Shown here in pieces: positions 9,084 to 18,021 of a DNA stretch of 64,000 nt (position 1 is its first letter; the number at the start of each line of letters is the position of its first letter). Where the stretch lies: NCBI GenBank assembly GCA_964221845.1, contig CAXPZW010000007.1:13522-77521 (forward strand), written 5' to 3'. This DNA is from CAXPZW01 sp964221845. GTDB taxonomy: Bacteria > Bacteroidota > Bacteroidia > Flavobacteriales_D > Sanyastnellaceae. Below the pieces are notes generated by a model. It did not search any database, was not told the DNA's origin, and saw only the letters and a list, made by a program, of their open reading frames with translations. Made by a program: the position numbers and the translations under genes.

Positions 9084-10094
9084 ATGGCCAAAACGGCAGT
9101 GCTGCTCATCAACCTCGGTTCGCCCGACAAACCCACCGTTCCTGCGGTGTACCGCTACCTCACCCAATTCCTGAACGACCCGCGCGTGATCGACATTCCC
9201 GCGCTTGGACGTTGGATTTTGGTGAACCTGATCATTGTTCCCATCCGCTGCTTCGCGTCCACCAAGATTTACAAGAAGCTGTGGACCGAAGAAGGCTCAC
9301 CCCTGATCGTATACGGTCACCGCGTCAAAGAACAGCTTCAAGCCAAGCTCGGCGAAGACGCCGACGTGTACCTGGCCATGCGCTACCAGAACCCGTCCAT
9401 CGCCAGCCAGATCAAGGAGATGGAAAAGCACCTCTACACCAAGATTGTGGTGATTCCTTTGTTTCCACATTATGCGTCAGCGAGTACCGGTTCTGCGGTC
9501 CAAAAGGCCATGGAGGAAATCGCCAAGATGTATGTGATTCCCCAGGTTGAGGTGGTGGATGACTACTACGATCTGCCTGAACTCATTGAGATTCAAGCCG
9601 AAAACGCCCAAATGCTGGACCCGGCTTCGTTCGACCACATCATCATGAGTTACCACGGACTGCCCATGCGCCAGCTGGACAAGGTGTACCCCGAAGGCCT
9701 GTGCGATCATCACGATTGTGAACACGGCGTGGCCGGCGCCAACCGCTACTGCTACAAGGCCCAGTGCTACACCACCACTCACCTGATTGCCGAAAAGTTG
9801 GGCCTCCAAGAAGGCCAGTACAGCGTAGGTTTCCAGTCCCGTTTGGGCAAAGGCTGGGTGACCCCGTTCACCGACAAACTCATTGAAGAGCGCGCCGAAA
9901 AAGGCGACAAGCGCCTGCTGGTGTTCTCCCCTGCGTTCGTAGCCGATTGCTTGGAGACCACCATTGAAATCGGAGACGAGTACCAAGAAGACTTCGAGAA
10001 GCTTGGAGGTGAGAAGGTGCAACTCGTGCCCTCGCTCAACGATGACCCACGCTGGGTGGCTGCTTTGGAGCGCATGGTGCGCGAACGCCTTTAA
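9084..10094 (+). CDS. hemH: Ferrochelatase
   Basis: 336 residues, usual length. It inserts Fe2+ into protoporphyrin IX, the last step of protoheme synthesis, normally at the inner face of the cytoplasmic membrane. Visible motifs are the N-terminal VLLINLGSPDKP, IIMSYHGLP at ~186-194 containing the catalytic His, and VFSPAFVADCLETTIEI near residue 280, which carries the conserved Glu of the active site. Between them is a Cys/His-rich insert (LCDHHDC ... YCYKAQC), which is seen in ferrochelatases of this phylum. The gene has its own promoter, and pabB follows after a 32-bp gap. Confidence 0.96.
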   Translation: MAKTAVLLINLGSPDKPTVPAVYRYLTQFLNDPRVIDIPALGRWILVNLIIVPIRCFASTKIYKKLWTEEGSPLIVYGHRVKEQLQAKLGEDADVYLAMRYQNPSIASQIKEMEKHLYTKIVVIPLFPHYASASTGSAVQKAMEEIAKMYVIPQVEVVDDYYDLPELIEIQAENAQMLDPASFDHIIMSYHGLPMRQLDKVYPEGLCDHHDCEHGVAGANRYCYKAQCYTTTHLIAEKLGLQEGQYSVGFQSRLGKGWVTPFTDKLIEERAEKGDKRLLVFSPAFVADCLETTIEIGDEYQEDFEKLGGEKVQLVPSLNDDPRWVAALERMVRERL

Positions 10095-10126
10095 AAAGGT
10101 GCAATCCCGGCACGAATGCTGCATTT

Positions 10127-11338
10127 TTGCTGGACGTGATTCCCTCGCTTGACATCCTGGACGTGCAGGGGCCCTATGCCGCCCTGCTGCACAGCAACTC
10201 CGAAGACGGCCGCACGTTGTTCGCCCTTGGGGCAGAGCATGCCGTGTCTTTGCGTTCGGGCGAAGGCGCGTTTGCCGCGCTCAAGGCGCTGGTAGACCGG
10301 GGCGACTGGGTCTTTACCCTACTTGGCTACGACCTGCGCACCGAGGTGGAACACGTCCCCGACACCAACCCCGAAACCCTCCAACTGCCAGACCTGGTGG
10401 CCTTTGTGCCCCGTGAAGTCTGGGAGTGGTGCGGCGACCGTTGGTGCACCCTCAAGGGTGAGCGGCCCCACCCGCCCACCCTCCAAACCCCAACTCCCCC
10501 CACCCCCAGCTATACCCTCCACCCGGCCATCTCCCGAGAAACGTACCTGCAGGACGTGCGCCGCATGCTGCAGCACATCCAACGCGGCGACATTTACGAG
10601 GTCAACTACTGCCAAGAATTTGTGGCCGAAGGGGTAGAGGTGGACCCCCTTGCGCTGTACCTCAGCCTGAACCTGCATACCCAGGCCCCGTTCAGCGCCC
10701 TGCTCACCTGCCCGCAAGGCAGTCTGGTCAGCGGCAGCCCCGAACGGTTCCTGCGCAAAACCGGCGAGCGCATTGTGTCCCAGCCCATCAAAGGCACGGC
10801 CCCCCGTGGTGCTACACCCGAAGAGGACCAAGCCCTGGCCGCCGCCCTGCGCGCCGACCCCAAGGAAATCTCCGAGAACGTGATGATCACCGACCTGGTG
10901 CGCAACGACCTTTCACGCGTGGCCGATCGCGGTTCGGTGCAGGTGGACGAATTGTGCGGGATTTACTCCTTCCGCACCGTACACCAGATGATTTCGACGG
11001 TGAGCTGCACGGCGCGGGGCGTGCATCCGGTGGACGTGATCCAGGCGTGCTTTCCCATGGGGTCCATGACCGGCGCACCCAAAGTGCGGGCCATGGAGTT
11101 GATCGATCAAGTGGAACACCGCCGCAGAGGGTGGTACTCCGGTGCAGTGGGGTACTTCTCGCCCGATGGGGACTTTGATTTGAACGTGGTCATCCGCAGC
11201 CTGGCGTACCGCCCGGATGTGCGCACGTTGACCGCAGGCGTGGGCGGCGCCATCACCGCCAAAGCCCTTCCCGAACACGAATACGACGAGTGCCTGCTCA
11301 AGCTGCGTGCCCTCCAACTTGCCGGCGTCCATGCGTGA
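10127..11338 (+). CDS. pabB: Aminodeoxychorismate synthase component I
   Basis: About 403 residues. With a glutaminase partner it converts chorismate to 4-amino-4-deoxychorismate for folate. The chorismate-binding core spans ~130-400: SGSPERFL, QPIKGTAPRG, ENVMITDLVRNDLSRVA, CFPMGSMTGAPKVRAMELID and YSGAVGYFSPDGD. The Lys in PIKGT is the residue that separates PabB from anthranilate synthase TrpE (PIAGT), so I call PabB. No PabA/TrpG gene is nearby. The start is uncertain: a TTG at 10127 or a GTG at 10136. The sequence CATTTTTG just before resembles a -7 box, which would favour the later start. The 3' end overlaps tilS. Confidence 0.88.
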   Translation: MLDVIPSLDILDVQGPYAALLHSNSEDGRTLFALGAEHAVSLRSGEGAFAALKALVDRGDWVFTLLGYDLRTEVEHVPDTNPETLQLPDLVAFVPREVWEWCGDRWCTLKGERPHPPTLQTPTPPTPSYTLHPAISRETYLQDVRRMLQHIQRGDIYEVNYCQEFVAEGVEVDPLALYLSLNLHTQAPFSALLTCPQGSLVSGSPERFLRKTGERIVSQPIKGTAPRGATPEEDQALAAALRADPKEISENVMITDLVRNDLSRVADRGSVQVDELCGIYSFRTVHQMISTVSCTARGVHPVDVIQACFPMGSMTGAPKVRAMELIDQVEHRRRGWYSGAVGYFSPDGDFDLNVVIRSLAYRPDVRTLTAGVGGAITAKALPEHEYDECLLKLRALQLAGVHA

Positions 11339-12608
11339 CGCGGTGGCCGCCTTGCTGGCCCAACACGGCGTAACGCCCCCGGCCAAGATGCTGGTGGCTG
11401 TTAGCGGCGGCGTGGATTCGGTGGTGTTGGCCCACGTGCTCGGTGCTCTGGGGTTTGACCTGGCCCTGGCGCACGTGAATTACGGACTCCGCGGTGCAGA
11501 TTCCGATGCTGATCAGGCGTTTGTGGAAGCGCTCGGTGCAGCCTGGGACGTTCCCGTGCACGTGAAGCGGGTGGAATTGGAGCCCGGAGCCAACATCCAG
11601 TTGGCGGCGCGTAACACCCGTTACGTATGGTTTGAAGAACTGCAGACCACCCACGGTTTTGATTGGGTGGCCACTGGTCACCACGCTCACGACCATTTGG
11701 AAACCGTGCTCTTTCGCTTGATGCGCGGCACGGGCAATGCCGGGTTGGTGGGCATCCCTGTGGTGCGCGACCGCATTGTGCGCCCTTTGCGCAACACGCC
11801 CAAGCCCCAAGTCCTCGCCTACGCCAAACAGCACAAACTCACCTGGCGTGAGGATGCGTCCAACGCCTCGGATGCGTACACCCGCAACCGCATCCGCCAC
11901 CACGTGGTGCCCATCCTCGAGGCGCGTGACCCCGAGGTGGTCCAACATTGGTTGGCTGCTTCTGAGCAAGCGCTTGAACAAGAGCGCGCGGTCCAGGCCT
12001 TGGCTGACGCTTGGGAATCGGAGTTGGTCGTGTTGCCTGCTGAAGAGCTGTGGCCCCGCAACCCGCTGCTGTGGGAACTGCTCAAACGCCGCGGCTTTAC
12101 CTCAGGCCAAAGCGACCAGGTGGTGGGCTTGCGCGCTGCGGATTCCGGAAAGGCTGTGCGCAGCGCGACGCATGTAGCGGTGCAGCATGGAGGTGTGGTG
12201 CATTTGTTGGCCGCGCCTAAAGCAGCACCAGCTTCCATTTCTATTCCAGACTTGGCGGCGCTGCAAAGGGTATTTGACGTGCAAATGTTTGCCGCAGACG
12301 AAGTCCCCAAGGTCTTTTTTGAGCGCAATGCCTTTTTTGTGGCAGATCCCGATGCGATGGAGTTCCCTTTGGTTCTGCGCCGCTGGGAAAAAGGGGACCG
12401 CATTGCTCCCCTGGGCATGCAAGGCACCAAATTGCTGAGCGATGTGTTTGGACAGGCCAAGGTGCCTGTATATGCGCGTGGGCACGTACCTGTGTTGGCG
12501 GGAATTCAAGGCGTGCTCTGGGTTGCCGGGCATGCGCGCTCGCGTCACGCGTTGTTGGAGGCCGACACTTCTAAGGCGCTGGTTGTCAATCTGCGTCCGA
12601 TGGTCTGA
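11331..12608 (+). CDS. tilS: tRNA(Ile)-lysidine synthase
   Basis: About 425 residues. It converts C34 of the CAU-anticodon tRNA-Ile to lysidine with ATP and lysine, so the tRNA reads AUA. The PP-loop motif AVSGGVDS is at ~23-30, followed by HVNYGLRGADSDAD and ATGHHAHDHLETVLFRLMRGTG, all diagnostic. The C-terminal TilS domain is present (RWEKGDRIAPLGM ... LLSDVFGQAKVP). I use ATG 11331, which overlaps pabB by 8 bp. A GTG at 11307 would add 8 residues but lies deeper inside pabB. It is probably essential and co-transcribed with pabB. Confidence 0.94.
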   Translation: MRDAVAALLAQHGVTPPAKMLVAVSGGVDSVVLAHVLGALGFDLALAHVNYGLRGADSDADQAFVEALGAAWDVPVHVKRVELEPGANIQLAARNTRYVWFEELQTTHGFDWVATGHHAHDHLETVLFRLMRGTGNAGLVGIPVVRDRIVRPLRNTPKPQVLAYAKQHKLTWREDASNASDAYTRNRIRHHVVPILEARDPEVVQHWLAASEQALEQERAVQALADAWESELVVLPAEELWPRNPLLWELLKRRGFTSGQSDQVVGLRAADSGKAVRSATHVAVQHGGVVHLLAAPKAAPASISIPDLAALQRVFDVQMFAADEVPKVFFERNAFFVADPDAMEFPLVLRRWEKGDRIAPLGMQGTKLLSDVFGQAKVPVYARGHVPVLAGIQGVLWVAGHARSRHALLEADTSKALVVNLRPMV

Positions 12609-12667
12609 CTGTTCTGAAACCTTCTTGGCACACTTCTCGTTTCTGTTAGTGCAAAACAATTAAACGG

Positions 12668-12964
12668 ATGACATTCTTGACGTGCTCTATGACCGACCTG
12701 CCTAAACAGGTGGAGGCGATTCAATTCGCCAAGGAAGATGTGCTGCCGACGGTGCACGATCGCATGAAGCGACTGGCTTGTTTGATGAAAGCCATTTCAC
12801 TGGAAGGCATGTCCTCCAGCCCCGTAACCCTTTGGATTCAAGGAGAAGCGCTGTGTTTGCGTGTGACCTCCCGCGTGATTGCCGCAAGCAACCACCAGAT
12901 CATTCTGGAAAACGGTTTGCGCTTGCCCATCAAAACCATCCACAAGGTGACCTTCAACCGCTAG
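12668..12964 (+). CDS. Small protein of unknown function
   Basis: 98 residues from ATG 12668, or 91 from the internal ATG at 12689 (MTDLPKQVEAIQFAKED). There is no signal peptide or membrane segment. The N-terminal half is predicted helical (EDVLPTVHDRMKRLACLMKA), the second half beta-rich (PVTLWIQGEALCLRVTSRV ... IKTIHKVTFN). That layout could suit a small nucleic-acid-binding or adaptor protein, but I do not recognise the family. It sits alone in a 410-bp space between tilS and the queuosine-precursor transporter, with codon use like its neighbours, so it looks real. Confidence 0.6.
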   Translation: MTFLTCSMTDLPKQVEAIQFAKEDVLPTVHDRMKRLACLMKAISLEGMSSSPVTLWIQGEALCLRVTSRVIAASNHQIILENGLRLPIKTIHKVTFNR

Positions 12965-13021
12965 GCGCGAGGCTTTTGTGACCCCGGTGCGTGCAGGTTC
13001 TATACCTTCGCGCCGACCGGC

Positions 13022-13735
13022 ATGGCATTTACCACTTCACTTTCTTCTGAAAAAGACCGGCAACAGGCTTTTCTGTTGTTCCTGATCCTGGCGGCTGTAT
13101 TTGTATCAGCACTGGTGACCTGCAACCTCATTTTCCGCAAGTTCTTCCTTTGGGAGCCTTTTGGAGAAGGAGGTTTTTCGTTTGAACAAAGCGTGGGCTT
13201 GCTCCCGTACCCCATCACGTTTTTAGTCACCGACATCATTTCTGAAGTCTTTGGGCGCAAGCGCGCCAACCAAGTGGTGGTGGCAGGACTTATTGCCTCG
13301 GTGTTTGTGCTGCTGTTTGTGTACATGGGCATGGCAGCGGATGCCGCCGGCTGGTCCGAAGTCCAAAACGCGGATTACGAAAAAGTCTTTGGGGTGACTG
13401 TGGTAGGCATTGGAGCTTCCATGGCCGCATACCTGATCGCCCAATCGCTGGATGTGCGGATATTCCATTTTTGGAAGACGCGCACCGGTGGACGCAAGCT
13501 GTGGCTGCGCAACAATTTGAGTACGATTCCATCCCAAGTCATCGACACCTCGGTGGTGCTTTTGTTGCTCTGCGCGGCAGGGGATATCGCTTGGGGAAAC
13601 TTTGGTGTTCTGTTTCTAAACGGGGTGCTGTTCAAGGCGTTGGTGGCTTTGCTGGACACCCCGCTGGTGTATCTTTGCACCTTCGCCATTCGCAAGCACT
13701 TTGGGTTGGAATGGGGCCAAGAAATCGCACTGTGA
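13022..13735 (+). CDS. yhhQ: Queuosine precursor transporter (YhhQ/VUT family)
   Basis: 237 residues with about six hydrophobic helices. Family members import 7-cyano- or 7-aminomethyl-7-deazaguanine for queuosine tRNA modification. Signature segments are PYPITFLVTDIISEVFGRKRAN (the 20-odd residues after the first helices), AQSLDVRIFHFWK, and WLRNNLSTIPSQVIDT near residue 165. The last two are hallmarks of the family (formerly DUF165). A weak promoter, TACCTTCG at 13003-13010, lies 11 bp before the ATG, with TTG at 12976 at a long spacing. The family is clear; the exact substrate is inferred from homologs. Confidence 0.9.
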   Translation: MAFTTSLSSEKDRQQAFLLFLILAAVFVSALVTCNLIFRKFFLWEPFGEGGFSFEQSVGLLPYPITFLVTDIISEVFGRKRANQVVVAGLIASVFVLLFVYMGMAADAAGWSEVQNADYEKVFGVTVVGIGASMAAYLIAQSLDVRIFHFWKTRTGGRKLWLRNNLSTIPSQVIDTSVVLLLLCAAGDIAWGNFGVLFLNGVLFKALVALLDTPLVYLCTFAIRKHFGLEWGQEIAL

Positions 13736-13794
13736 TGGCCGTAGAAATCCAAGCAACAGAAAAAGTCAAAGCCCATTAAACAAGGCTTTAGAGA

Positions 13795-13802
13795 TAAATT
13801 TG
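13795..13802 (+). promoter_or_regulatory. -7 box for dsbD
   Basis: TAAATTTG, a perfect TAnnTTTG, 23 bp before the dsbD ATG. No TTG is visible at the usual upstream spacing. Confidence 0.45.
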
Positions 13803-13825
13803 CCGTTCCCGCAACGAACATTGAT

Positions 13826-16333
13826 ATGTTGAGAATCAAAGGAGTATTTCTGACTGTTGGAATCCTGTTCGGGTTCCTTTCCGCCCAATCGCAAATGCTT
13901 GAGCCCGTGAAATGGGTTTATGAAATCGAAGAAGTGGATGAATCCACCTATGCTTTGATTGCTGAATGCCAGGTAGAATCTGGTTGGCATGTCTATGCAA
14001 ACGTTGTGACCGATGATCCTGACTTTATTGGTCCTTTCCCTACCGAATTCGTTTGGGCAGATGGTGTGCAAGCCACTTTGGTTGGAGACCTAGTTGAGGA
14101 AGGTGATCGCATTACACATTACGACAAGCAGTTCGAGGCCGAGCTGAATTACTTCGAGAACTCTGCAAAGTGGATACAGCAATTCACACCCACAGGTTCA
14201 GGAGCCTATGAAATAGTGGTGAACCTGAACTACATGGCGTGTGACGAGGAGAAGTGCATTTTTCCGGATCCTGTCGAGCTGCTGATTTCATGTGAAGATG
14301 GCCGCGCTACTTCGGTACGTGATGCCGCAATTGTGGTTGAAGACGGCAGCCATGGATCTGCAGGAGAATCAGAAATTCTGGCTCCGGTTAAATGGCAGGT
14401 ATCATTTGGCCCTGAGCAAGAAGGAGCTCGTGTAATGGAGATGACGGCTACAATTGAGCCGCATTGGCACCTGTACTCGCAAGAGTTGAGCAGCGATGAG
14501 GGGCCCCTTCCAACAGAGTTTACCTTCCAGTTGCCAGAAGGAGTTGAGTTGGTTGGTGGCGTCGAAGAGCCCGAGCCATTGGTTCAATATGACCCCAACT
14601 TTTTGATGGATTTGGCGTTCTTCGAGAATGCAGTAACATTCCGTCAAAAGGTAAAGGGAGCCTTCGAAGGTGTTATCAAGGGTGAGGTGTACTTCATGGT
14701 CTGTGATGATCACAGATGTCTCCCTCCCGAGGTTGTTGAATTTGAGTTCGACCTGGCAGCAGGCACAGCTAAGTTGGCTTCCCTGGAAGCAGAGAGTACC
14801 ATTAGTGATGGAGACAATCCGTATAAACTCAGCTCGGTTGACTTGGCCAATCCGCTTAGCAAGAAGTACTTCGGCGATGAGTCTGCTGCGGCTGAGGAGA
14901 AGCCAAACTTGTGGAGAACATTCTTCCTGGGTCTCCTGGGGGGATTTATTGCATTGCTGACACCGTGTGTTTTCCCCATGATTCCGCTGACCGTATCTTT
15001 CTTTACGAAAGGAAGTCAAGATCGACGCAGGGGGACCATTCGAGCATTGCTCTACGGATTCTTCATTTTCGCGATCTACATCAGCCTGTCGATTCCATTC
15101 CACGTGAGTAATGTTGATCCGCAGGTCTTCAATGACATCGCCACCGGGGCCACTTTGAACCTGGTGTTCTTCGTGATCTTCGTGGTGTTGGCCATTTCAT
15201 TCTTCGGTTACTTTGAGCTGCAGATGCCGACGAGCTGGGCCAACAAAGCGGATTCAAACGCAAACAAAGGCGGGTTCATCGGTATATTCTTTATGGCCAT
15301 CACCTTGGCCATTGTCAGCTTTTCATGTACCGGACCAATTTTGGGTACGGTGCTCGCCGGTACGATCTCCCAAGGAGCTTGGCCGTTGACAGCTGCTTTG
15401 GCTGGTTTTGGTGTAGCGCTCGGGCTGCCCTTCAGCCTTTTTGCAATGTTCCCGGGCATGATGAAGTCGCTGCCTCAATCGGGTGGTTGGCTGAATTCTG
15501 TGAAGGTAGTGTTGGCCTTTGTTGAGCTTGGCTTCGCAGTGAAATTCCTGTCGAATGCCGATTTGGTGTACCAATGGAAGTTGCTGCACCGTGAGACGTT
15601 CTTCCTGATCTGGACGCTCCTGTCTTTCGGAACCGTGATCTATCTGTTGGGTTGGCTCAAGTTCCCACACGACTCGAAGATCAGAAAGTTCTCAGGTACC
15701 CGGATTGCTTTCATTGGCGTCTTCGCTGTCTTCACCGTGTACATGTTCCCTGGAATCTTAAAGAATCCCTGGTGGAATCATGACCTCTTGAGCGGGTTCC
15801 CTCCGCCCAAGTTCTACAGCTGGTACTTTGAAGAAGGTGACTCGAAATGTCCCCTAGCACTCGACTGCTCAAAGGACTTCTTTGAGGGACAGGAAATGGC
15901 CCAGTCAAAAGACAAGCCCATCTTCTTGGATTTCACTGGATGGGCCTGTGTGAACTGCCGTAAGATGGAGGACAACGTGTGGCCAGATGAGCGCATCTAC
16001 AGCAAGCTCTCCGAGAATTTCCAAGTTGTGTCGCTTTATGTCGATGACAAGCGCCTGCGCCCTGATGGTAAAGAGGATGTCATTGAGATTTCCTACCAAG
16101 ACGGCACTACGAAGAAGAAGAAGATCAAGACCATTGGAGAGATGTGGTCTACCCTGCAGATTCTGACCTTTGAGAATAACTCTCAGCCGTGGTATGTCAT
16201 GCTCACTCCTGACGGCAAGCTGTTGACGGATCCGACTGGATACACACCGGATATTGAGGAGTATGAAGCTTGGCTGGACTTGGGTATCGCCACCTGGGAG
16301 AGGTACCAAGAGGAGAACCAAGTGGCCTATTGA
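13826..16333 (+). CDS. dsbD: Thiol:disulfide interchange protein DsbD with duplicated N-terminal domain
   Basis: 835 residues, longer than the ~565 of E. coli DsbD. It moves electrons from cytosolic thioredoxin across the membrane to periplasmic thiol proteins. After a signal peptide there are two tandem DsbD-alpha-like domains (~27-160 and ~178-310). Each has GWHVY or HWHLY, PFPTEF or PLPTEF, and a Cys pair (CDEEKC, CDDHRC). A membrane domain follows (~365-650) with Cys in LTPCVFPMIP (381) and FSCTGP (501), then a C-terminal thioredoxin domain with GWACVNC (Cys708 and Cys711). All redox cysteines are present. Base composition is clearly more AT-rich than the flanking genes, a possible sign of transfer. 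Confidence 0.93.
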   Translation: MLRIKGVFLTVGILFGFLSAQSQMLEPVKWVYEIEEVDESTYALIAECQVESGWHVYANVVTDDPDFIGPFPTEFVWADGVQATLVGDLVEEGDRITHYDKQFEAELNYFENSAKWIQQFTPTGSGAYEIVVNLNYMACDEEKCIFPDPVELLISCEDGRATSVRDAAIVVEDGSHGSAGESEILAPVKWQVSFGPEQEGARVMEMTATIEPHWHLYSQELSSDEGPLPTEFTFQLPEGVELVGGVEEPEPLVQYDPNFLMDLAFFENAVTFRQKVKGAFEGVIKGEVYFMVCDDHRCLPPEVVEFEFDLAAGTAKLASLEAESTISDGDNPYKLSSVDLANPLSKKYFGDESAAAEEKPNLWRTFFLGLLGGFIALLTPCVFPMIPLTVSFFTKGSQDRRRGTIRALLYGFFIFAIYISLSIPFHVSNVDPQVFNDIATGATLNLVFFVIFVVLAISFFGYFELQMPTSWANKADSNANKGGFIGIFFMAITLAIVSFSCTGPILGTVLAGTISQGAWPLTAALAGFGVALGLPFSLFAMFPGMMKSLPQSGGWLNSVKVVLAFVELGFAVKFLSNADLVYQWKLLHRETFFLIWTLLSFGTVIYLLGWLKFPHDSKIRKFSGTRIAFIGVFAVFTVYMFPGILKNPWWNHDLLSGFPPPKFYSWYFEEGDSKCPLALDCSKDFFEGQEMAQSKDKPIFLDFTGWACVNCRKMEDNVWPDERIYSKLSENFQVVSLYVDDKRLRPDGKEDVIEISYQDGTTKKKKIKTIGEMWSTLQILTFENNSQPWYVMLTPDGKLLTDPTGYTPDIEEYEAWLDLGIATWERYQEENQVAY

Positions 16334-16362
16334 CCCAAGTCCACGATAAGGGTAGCGAACCT

Positions 16363-16524
16363 TGTCAAGGTCAACCACAAACCCATGCCCACCATCTACA
16401 AAGTAGATCGCACCTGCGGTAGGAAATGTGGGTGGGTGCCCAGACCTTTCTCATGTTGAGCGTTTTACGTTCGGCAGGAGAGTGGTGGCGGGGGCGAGGG
16501 GCCGAGGCCCGCGGGGGGGACCCG
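16363..16524 (+). repeat. 162-bp dispersed repeat, copy 1
   Basis: This copy matches 21240-21401 at 156 of 162 positions in the same orientation, with no indels. It starts TGTCAAGGTCAACCACAAA and ends in a very GC-rich tail with a GGGCC-GA-GGCCC hairpin, seven G and ACCCG. The flanks of the two copies are unrelated, which defines the ends. It fills most of the 257-bp gap between dsbD and nfu. It has no transposase or plausible coding frame. Confidence 0.85.
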
Positions 16525-16590
16525 AGCGCCGCGGTGAACGTTTGCATCCTTTGACAGGTTCTCTGTCCACCGATTCCCGAAATTTGCACC

Positions 16591-17238
16591 ATGTCTGAGA
16601 CCAAGAAAATCCCAACCGCGGTCTACGCGGAAATGACGCCCAACCCGTCCACCATGAAGTTTGCCGCAGACCGGCTGCTGATCACCGGTGGGCACCAGGT
16701 GGAATTCACCTCGGCCGAACAAACCAAAGGCTACTCCCCATTGGCCGAAGAGTTGTTCCATTTCCCGTTTGTGAAGTCGGTGTTCATCAGCGGCAACTTT
16801 GTGACCGTCACCAAAGACGACTCACTCGGTTGGGAGATGATCGTGCAGCAACTGCGCGAGTACGTGCGTGATTGGCTCATGGAAAACCAAGACGCAGTCA
16901 CCGCCATCCCAGAAAACCTGACTGGCGCCTCGGACCCTGGCGAAGTCGAAGAAGCTCCGTTTGCGCAGAAGGCTTCGGCCATTGACTACAGCCAGTTCTC
17001 ACCCACCGAGCACGACGAGCAAATCAAGTTCCTCTTGGACGAATTTGTGCGCCCAGCTGTGGAGCAAGACGGCGGCGCCATCGACTTCAAGGCCTTCCAC
17101 GAAGGCAAGGTCTACGTGCAAATGCGCGGTGCTTGCAGCGGTTGTCCCTCAAGTGCGCAAACCCTCAAAGGCGGCATCGAAACACTGCTGAAAGCCAACT
17201 TGGACGTGGTGGAAGAGGTGGTGGCCGAAGACGCCTAA
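16591..17238 (+). CDS. NifU-family Fe-S scaffold protein (Nfu type)
   Basis: 215 residues. It carries and delivers Fe-S clusters to target apoproteins in the cytosol. Residues ~10-100 form an Nfu N-terminal domain (YAEMTPNPSTMKF). A linker leads to a NifU C-terminal domain (~150-212) with the cluster-binding GACSGCPSSAQTL, Cys182 and Cys185 in a CxxC. This two-domain layout is the common Nfu form in Bacteroidota. Its TAA directly abuts the stop of the convergent LexA-like repressor with no spacer, so read-through transcripts from either side would be antisense to the other. Confidence 0.92.
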   Translation: MSETKKIPTAVYAEMTPNPSTMKFAADRLLITGGHQVEFTSAEQTKGYSPLAEELFHFPFVKSVFISGNFVTVTKDDSLGWEMIVQQLREYVRDWLMENQDAVTAIPENLTGASDPGEVEEAPFAQKASAIDYSQFSPTEHDEQIKFLLDEFVRPAVEQDGGAIDFKAFHEGKVYVQMRGACSGCPSSAQTLKGGIETLLKANLDVVEEVVAEDA

Positions 17239-18021
17239 TCACTGCATTTTTCGAACGCTGGCCTGCAGGTCGGCGAGCATGGTCTTCATCTCTGCGAGGT
17301 CGGGCGTGTAGGCGCCTTGGTCTGGCAGGTCAAAACAGATGTAGCCCTGCGCTTCCCACACTTCGCGAACCTCACTGAGTTCCAACGCGTACGGCTCGTA
17401 CTGCGGGTTGTCTGAGATGAGTTCTACGGTGCCTTCTGCGGCGTTGAGCGGTCCCATGCGCTTGTACACCAGCCCGTCGGTTTGGGTCACCAGGATGTAG
17501 CATTGGCCCGGGCGCATGCGCTCCAGTTTTTCCACGAATGCGCCAATGATGTAGGCGCCGTTGGGGATGGGTAGCATGCTGTCGCCATCGATCTGGAACA
17601 CGCGGTGGGTTTGGCTGTGGCGCAGCTCTTCAAACGGCAATTGCAACAGGGGCAATTCCTCAATGAATTCAGCATCTGCAAAGCCGCCGGTGTAACCCGC
17701 GCTGGCGCGGTCGGGAACCAAACTGAGCAGCGAGCTGTTGTCATCCTGCCCATCTACAGCCACTGGCAACACCCGCAGTGGCATGTCCAGGTGGTTCTTC
17801 TTGCGAGAACCTTCCGTGGTCATTTGGGTGAGGATGAGGTCGTCGATGGTGACGCCAAAGTAGCGCGCCATGAGGGTGAGGGTGCTCAGACGAGGGTCTG
17901 CGCGTCCTTCTTCATAGGCGCCGATGGCCGACCGGTTGCTGCCAATCTTTTCCGCAAACTGGGCTTGCGTGAGCCCTTGTTGTTTGCGAAGTACGCGGAG
18001 ATTTTCTGCCAAAAATGACAT
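17239..18021 (-). CDS. LexA-like XRE/S24 repressor (candidate SOS regulator)
   Basis: 260 residues from ATG 18021; I reject the upstream start at 18099 because it runs through the promoter and operator. Residues ~5-62 are an XRE helix-turn-helix (LRKQQGLTQAQFAEKIGSNR). A linker leads to an S24 peptidase domain (~105-235): cleavage-site-like SAGYTGGF with Ala108-Gly109, the nucleophile in DGDSMLPI (Ser148), and the general-base Lys187 in GLVYKRMG. Both catalytic residues are intact, so RecA-stimulated self-cleavage is plausible. A short C-terminal coiled coil ends the protein. An operator-like palindrome carrying its -7 box abuts the start codon, which implies autoregulation. Similar palindromes precede dinB and the dnaE2-like gene. 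A phage-type repressor is the alternative, but no phage genes are near. Confidence 0.88.
   Translation of the reverse strand: MSFLAENLRVLRKQQGLTQAQFAEKIGSNRSAIGAYEEGRADPRLSTLTLMARYFGVTIDDLILTQMTTEGSRKKNHLDMPLRVLPVAVDGQDDNSSLLSLVPDRASAGYTGGFADAEFIEELPLLQLPFEELRHSQTHRVFQIDGDSMLPIPNGAYIIGAFVEKLERMRPGQCYILVTQTDGLVYKRMGPLNAAEGTVELISDNPQYEPYALELSEVREVWEAQGYICFDLPDQGAYTPDLAEMKTMLADLQASVRKMQ

Noticed and set aside
8927..9136. Upstream start for the MMPL exporter
   Set aside because: It would run through the hemH promoter and start codon; ATG 8926 precedes the first membrane helix.
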